Of a stretch of 64,000 nucleotides of DNA, positions 61,199 through 64,000 are shown in pieces. The stretch is from contig NZ_JABFMU010000005.1 in the NCBI RefSeq assembly GCF_013359695.1, positions 1 through 64,000 of the forward strand, read 5' to 3'. How positions within the stretch are numbered: position 1 is the first letter of the stretch; each line of letters starts with the position of its first letter. Source of the stretch: Pseudomonas sp. C2B4 (lineage in GTDB: Bacteria; Pseudomonadota; Gammaproteobacteria; Pseudomonadales; Pseudomonadaceae). Both the position numbers and the translations under genes were made by a program. The notes under the pieces are model-generated. The model had not been told where the DNA came from. It did no database searches and saw nothing but the letters and a program-made list of their open reading frames with translations.

Positions 61199-61981
61199 AT
61201 GAAAAAGGTTCTGTTGTTCACCGCACTGGCGGCTGCCCTGACCGCGGGCCTGGCCCAGGCTGGCGAGAAACTGGTGGTTGCGGCAACCCCGATTCCACAC
61301 GCCGAGATTCTCGAACTGATCAAGCCAACCCTCGCCAAAGAAGGCGTGGACCTGGAAATCAAAGTCTTCACCGACTACGTTCAGCCGAACGTGCAGGTCG
61401 ACCAGAAGCGTCTGGACGCCAACTACTTCCAGACCCTGCCGTACCTGAAGAGCTTCAACGAAGGCAAAGGCACTCATCTGGAAACCGTGATCGGTGTTCA
61501 CGTTGAACCGTTCGGTGGCTACTCGAAGAAAGTCAAAACCCTGGCCGAGCTTAAAGATGGCGCCACCATTGCCATCCCTAACGAAGGCAGCAACAGCGGC
61601 CGTGCCCTGATCCTGCTGCAGAAGGCTGGCCTGATCGAGTTGAAAGACCCGAAGAACGCCCTGGCAACGCCGAAAGACATCGCCAAGAACCCGCACAACT
61701 TCAAGTTCAAGGAGCTTGAATCCGCCATGCTGCCGCGTGTGCTGGATCAGGTCGACCTGGACATGATCAACACCAACTACGCGCTGGAAGCGGGCCTGAA
61801 CCCGGCTAAAGACGCGCTGGTGATCGAGGGCGCTGATTCGCCTTACGTGAACTTCCTGGTGGCTCGTCCGGACAACAAGGACAGCGTCGCCATCCAGAAA
61901 CTGGCCAAGGCCTTGACCAGCCCGGAAGTGAAAGCATTCATCGAGAAGAAGTACAGCGGCGCGGTACTGCCGGCGTTCTGA
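61199..61981 (+). CDS. NlpA/MetQ-family substrate-binding protein
   Basis: 260 residues with a signal peptide (KKVLLFTALAAALTAGLAQA) and a MetQ-type mature chain (LVVAATPIPHAEILELIKPTLAKEGVDLEIKVFTDYVQPN, IAIPNEGSNSGRALILLQKAGLI). The family binds methionine or related compounds. There is no lipobox cysteine at the cleavage site, so it is probably a soluble periplasmic protein. No MetN or MetI partner is present in the window; the next ABC genes are of the polar amino-acid type. AAGGA precedes ATG, and an AT-rich tract (61045-61110) lies upstream. Confidence 0.92.
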   Translation: MKKVLLFTALAAALTAGLAQAGEKLVVAATPIPHAEILELIKPTLAKEGVDLEIKVFTDYVQPNVQVDQKRLDANYFQTLPYLKSFNEGKGTHLETVIGVHVEPFGGYSKKVKTLAELKDGATIAIPNEGSNSGRALILLQKAGLIELKDPKNALATPKDIAKNPHNFKFKELESAMLPRVLDQVDLDMINTNYALEAGLNPAKDALVIEGADSPYVNFLVARPDNKDSVAIQKLAKALTSPEVKAFIEKKYSGAVLPAF

Positions 61982-62010
61982 TTCTTCAGGAAAACCCCTT
62001 CAAGGTTTCC

Positions 62011-62045
62011 AACGCCGACGGCTGATGCAGCGTCGGCGTTTTTTT
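62011..62045 (+). terminator. rho-independent terminator after the NlpA-type gene
   Basis: AACGCCGACG-10 nt-CGTCGGCGTT followed by TTTTT; 30 bases after the stop. Confidence 0.93.
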
Positions 62046-62058
62046 GCGTCCGCTATTC

Positions 62059-62151
62059 CTGTGGGAGCGAGCCTGTTCGCGAAGAGGCCGTGTCAGTCGA
62101 CATTGATGCTGAATGATAGGCCGCCTTCGCGAGCAGGCTCGCTCCCACAGG
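62059..62151. repeat. REPIN, GTGTCAGTC-spacer type
   Basis: Arms CTGTGGGAGCGAGCCTGTTC + GCGAAG (one change from the common form) and GCCTTCGCGAGCAGGCTCGC + TCCCACAGG; spacer AGGCCGTGTCAGTCGAC. Confidence 0.92.
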
Positions 62152-62158
62152 AGTTCAC

Positions 62159-62254
62159 TCAGGCCGCCCTGGCCTTCAACGCCCTGCGCAACGCTACGAG
62201 CAACTTGACGATGTCCTGCGGATTCATCCGTTGCGGCACTTTCACGTCTGCCAT
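62159..62254 (-). CDS. possible 31-residue small protein
   Basis: A short frame, MADVKVPQRMNPQDIVKLLV followed by ALRRALKARAA, starts at ATG 62254 with AAGGAAGAG 6 bases upstream. The C-terminal half would be a basic amphipathic helix. A longer frame to 62383 has no good start. It is divergent from the amino-acid ABC operon and ends beside a REPIN. Support is the ribosome site and protein-like composition only. Confidence 0.5.
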   Translation of the reverse strand: MADVKVPQRMNPQDIVKLLVALRRALKARAA

Positions 62255-62422
62255 TTTTCTCTTCCTTGTGAGGGTTCGGCCGGGGAGTCTGGCCAAAAGC
62301 GGTCCGTCCTTGGAGGGGCAATTCGAAAAAAAGATCCTTCCTACGGGCGCAAGGAAAATAGCTGTCTTACGCCACCTCGGCAAATTTGGCGGGATAGTTT
62401 TTTGCGTGATATCAATATGATT

Positions 62423-62460
62423 TAACGGTATTTAAATTCTTGTTTTTATACCTTTAAAGT
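62423..62460 (+). promoter_or_regulatory. AT-rich promoter element, copy B (shared with 10580-10617)
   Basis: TAACGGTATTTAAATTC, then TTGTTTTTATACCTTTAAAG + T; 34 of 38 bases match copy A. It lies 77 bases before the amino-acid ABC permease gene, between it and the possible small protein. Confidence 0.62.
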
Positions 62461-62536
62461 TGGTGCTTGCCGGGCCTTTACCCATGGCCTGTGGACTGCA
62501 CCACCGTCGCTTACCGAGCGGCGTCCAGGATGTTCA

Positions 62537-63202
62537 ATGAACTTCGATTACGCTTTTATCCTCAGCACCTTGCCGGCGTTTCTCAAGGCCGTGGGCGTGA
62601 CGCTGCAGGTCGGATTCATCGCCATCGGCACCTCGCTGCTGGTGGCCCTGATCAACGCGACGATTCTGGTGTTTCGCACGCCATACCTGCAGCGACTGGT
62701 CGGCCTCTATGTCGAACTTGCGCGCAACACGCCGCTGCTGATCCAGCTGTTCTTCGTCTACTTCGCCTTGCCGGCGCTGGGCATCAAGGTCTCGGGGTTT
62801 GCCGCGGCGATCATCACCATGACCTTCCTCGGCGGCGCTTATCTCACTGAAGTACTGCGTGCCGGCGTGGACGCCGTGCCCCAGGCGCAACTGGAATCCG
62901 GTCGCTCCATCGGCCTCTCTCACGGGCAATTGCTGCGCTACGTGATCCTGCCGCAGGCCGGCATCCTCAGCCTGCCGTCGTTGTTCGCCAATTTCATTTT
63001 CCTGCTCAAGGAAACCACCGTGGTCTCGGCGGTGGCGGTGCCGGAAATCCTCTACACCACCAAGAGCTACATCGCGCTCTACTACAAAACCTACGAAATG
63101 CTCGCCGTGCTGACGCTGATTTGCGTGCTGCTGTTCCTGCCGTTGTCGCTGTTGCTCAGCCGCCTGGAAAGGAGGCTCCAGCATGGCCAGTTCGGGTCTT
63201 GA
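62537..63202 (+). CDS. polar amino-acid ABC transporter permease 1
   Basis: 221 residues of the HisM/GlnP permease family, with five membrane segments. The loop VLRAGVDAVPQAQLESGRSIGLSHGQLLRYVILPQA is the ATPase contact. Overlaps the next permease by 20 bases. Together with the AT-rich element upstream and neighbouring sulfur genes, cystine or another sulfur amino acid is a reasonable but unproven substrate. Confidence 0.93.
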   Translation: MNFDYAFILSTLPAFLKAVGVTLQVGFIAIGTSLLVALINATILVFRTPYLQRLVGLYVELARNTPLLIQLFFVYFALPALGIKVSGFAAAIITMTFLGGAYLTEVLRAGVDAVPQAQLESGRSIGLSHGQLLRYVILPQAGILSLPSLFANFIFLLKETTVVSAVAVPEILYTTKSYIALYYKTYEMLAVLTLICVLLFLPLSLLLSRLERRLQHGQFGS

Positions 63203-63842
63203 GTTGTTGTGGGTGTCGTTGCCGCAACTGGGCAAGGGCGCTGCGCAAACCCTGTCGATTTCTTTCCTGAGCATCGCCATCAGCACCGTCGGCGGCGTGT
63301 TCTACGGCGTGTTGCGCACGCTCAACGTGACGTGGTTGAACGCCATGTTGCGGGTCTATCTGGAACTGTTCCGGGCGATTCCGGTGCTGGTCTGGCTGTA
63401 TTTGCTGTTTTTCGGCCTGCCGATCTTTTTTGGCCTGAGCATTCCGAGTTTCTGGTGCGCGGTGCTGGTGCTGTCGCTGTGGGCTGCCAGTGAGGTCGGC
63501 GAAGTGGTACGCGGCGCGCTGCATTCGTTGCCGCGAGGCCAGCGAGAAGCGGGGTTGTCGCTCGGTCTGGAGGGGCCGCAACTCTACTGGTACGTGCTGC
63601 TGCCCCAAGCGCTCAAACGCATGACGCCGCCGACCATCAACGTCTACACGCGGATCATCAAGACCAGCTCCCTGGCGGTGCTGATCGGTGTGGTGGACGT
63701 GATCAAGGTCGGCCAGCAAATCATCGAGCGCACCTACGAATCGGTGCTGATCTACGGCGCGCTGTTCCTGTTTTTCTTCTTCATCTGCTACCCGTTGTCG
63801 GCCGCCTCGCGTGTGCTGGAGCGGCGCTGGACGCAAGCATGA
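63183..63842 (+). CDS. polar amino-acid ABC transporter permease 2
   Basis: 219 residues, paralogous to the previous gene ([44 protein letters not shown]). AGGAGG lies 6 bases before ATG inside the upstream gene. Its TGA overlaps the ATPase start (ATGA). Confidence 0.93.
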   Translation: MASSGLELLWVSLPQLGKGAAQTLSISFLSIAISTVGGVFYGVLRTLNVTWLNAMLRVYLELFRAIPVLVWLYLLFFGLPIFFGLSIPSFWCAVLVLSLWAASEVGEVVRGALHSLPRGQREAGLSLGLEGPQLYWYVLLPQALKRMTPPTINVYTRIIKTSSLAVLIGVVDVIKVGQQIIERTYESVLIYGALFLFFFFICYPLSAASRVLERRWTQA

Positions 63843-64000
63843 ACGCATTGATCGAGTTCAAGGGTTTCAACAAATTCTTCGGCGAGCAGCAGGTGCTCAA
63901 GGGCATCGACCTGAGCGTGAAGGCGGGTGAAGTCATCGTCATTCTCGGGCCCAGCGGCTGCGGCAAAAGCACCTTGTTGCGCTGCCTCAATGGACTGGAA
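63839..64000 (+). CDS. polar amino-acid ABC transporter ATPase, cut by window end
   Basis: The first 54 codons are present: [20 protein letters not shown], then [18 protein letters not shown] with a complete Walker A. Closest in pattern to GlnQ/HisP/TcyN ATPases. The rest lies beyond 64000, as may the binding protein. Confidence 0.93.
   Translation, partial: MNALIEFKGFNKFFGEQQVLKGIDLSVKAGEVIVILGPSGCGKSTLLRCLNGLE

Noticed and set aside
47435..62151. Recurring 25-bp palindromes as a CRISPR array
   Set aside because: They are scattered over many kilobases, occur as inverted pairs and lie between genes: REPINs.

Overview
The window is chromosomal DNA from a Pseudomonas of the fluorescens group. 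Supporting signs are the Pseudomonas-type 5S rRNA tail, the lapG-lapD pair, gabD-gabT, the gene order desA / GGDEF-EAL / oscA / sbp-cysT-cysW-cysA (the same neighbourhood as PA0286-PA0280 of P. aeruginosa), GC-rich codon use, and more than a dozen REP/REPIN palindromes. No integrase, transposase, prophage or CRISPR array was seen.

Layout. 1-91: end of an rRNA operon and its terminator. 153-5779 (minus): a complete pvf/mgo-type operon (pvfA-pvfB-pvfC-pvfD) for a diazeniumdiolate or pyrazine-N-oxide signal of the leudiazen/valdiazen kind, behind an AT-rich promoter region with inverted repeats. 6429-7139: a GntR/FCD regulator with a TTGGATCCAA operator just upstream. 7336-9989: lapG-lapD, the c-di-GMP-controlled adhesin-release switch, with no lapA beside it. 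10737-14432: a TauD-like dioxygenase with an SsuABC/TauABC-type importer. 14467-15213: a lone RHS-core tip protein. 15537-20985: a LysR regulator and an EmrB-EmrA-OMF efflux system in which a REPIN lies inside the start of the outer-membrane gene. 21001-22953: slipin/NfeD and a YbaK-like deacylase. 23336-23893: a ParE/RHH toxin-antitoxin pair with a frameshifted toxin. 24054-29125: a MarR regulator with an Aae/FUSC efflux operon. 30080-33966: a YdgA-like protein, a Rieske-FAD reductase and a PEBP-like protein. 34054-36982: a VWA lipoprotein, ECF sigma factor and membrane protein operon. 37542-39155: an S-type bacteriocin with a colicin E3-like RNase domain, its likely immunity gene and a relic of a second bacteriocin. 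39356-41531: a truncated tRNA-Arg copy, an amino-acid/GABA-type chemoreceptor and the intact tRNA-Arg. 41881-44790: gabD-gabT. 44927-50799: signalling genes (HDOD response regulator, two c-di-GMP proteins) and desA. 51086-55141: oscA-sbp-cysTWA sulfate uptake. 55229-58870: Mpo1-like, Crp-like, AraC and a lipid desaturase. 59371-64000: hydrolase, short sigma-54 AAA protein, NlpA-type binding protein and a polar amino-acid ABC importer cut by the window edge.

Two themes link the genes. Sulfur supply: the dioxygenase/ABC operon (10.7 kb), oscA-sbp-cysTWA (51-55 kb) and the 59-64 kb block have AT-rich leaders, and two of them, 52 kb apart, share a nearly identical 38-bp promoter element. c-di-GMP: LapD, a PAS-GGDEF enzyme and a PAS-GGDEF-EAL enzyme are all present. 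The most interesting items are the pvf/mgo operon and its promoter, the shared sulfur element, the REPIN inside an efflux gene, the bacteriocin with an altered catalytic residue and adjacent relic, and the chemoreceptor with all six amino-acid-motif residues next to gabDT.
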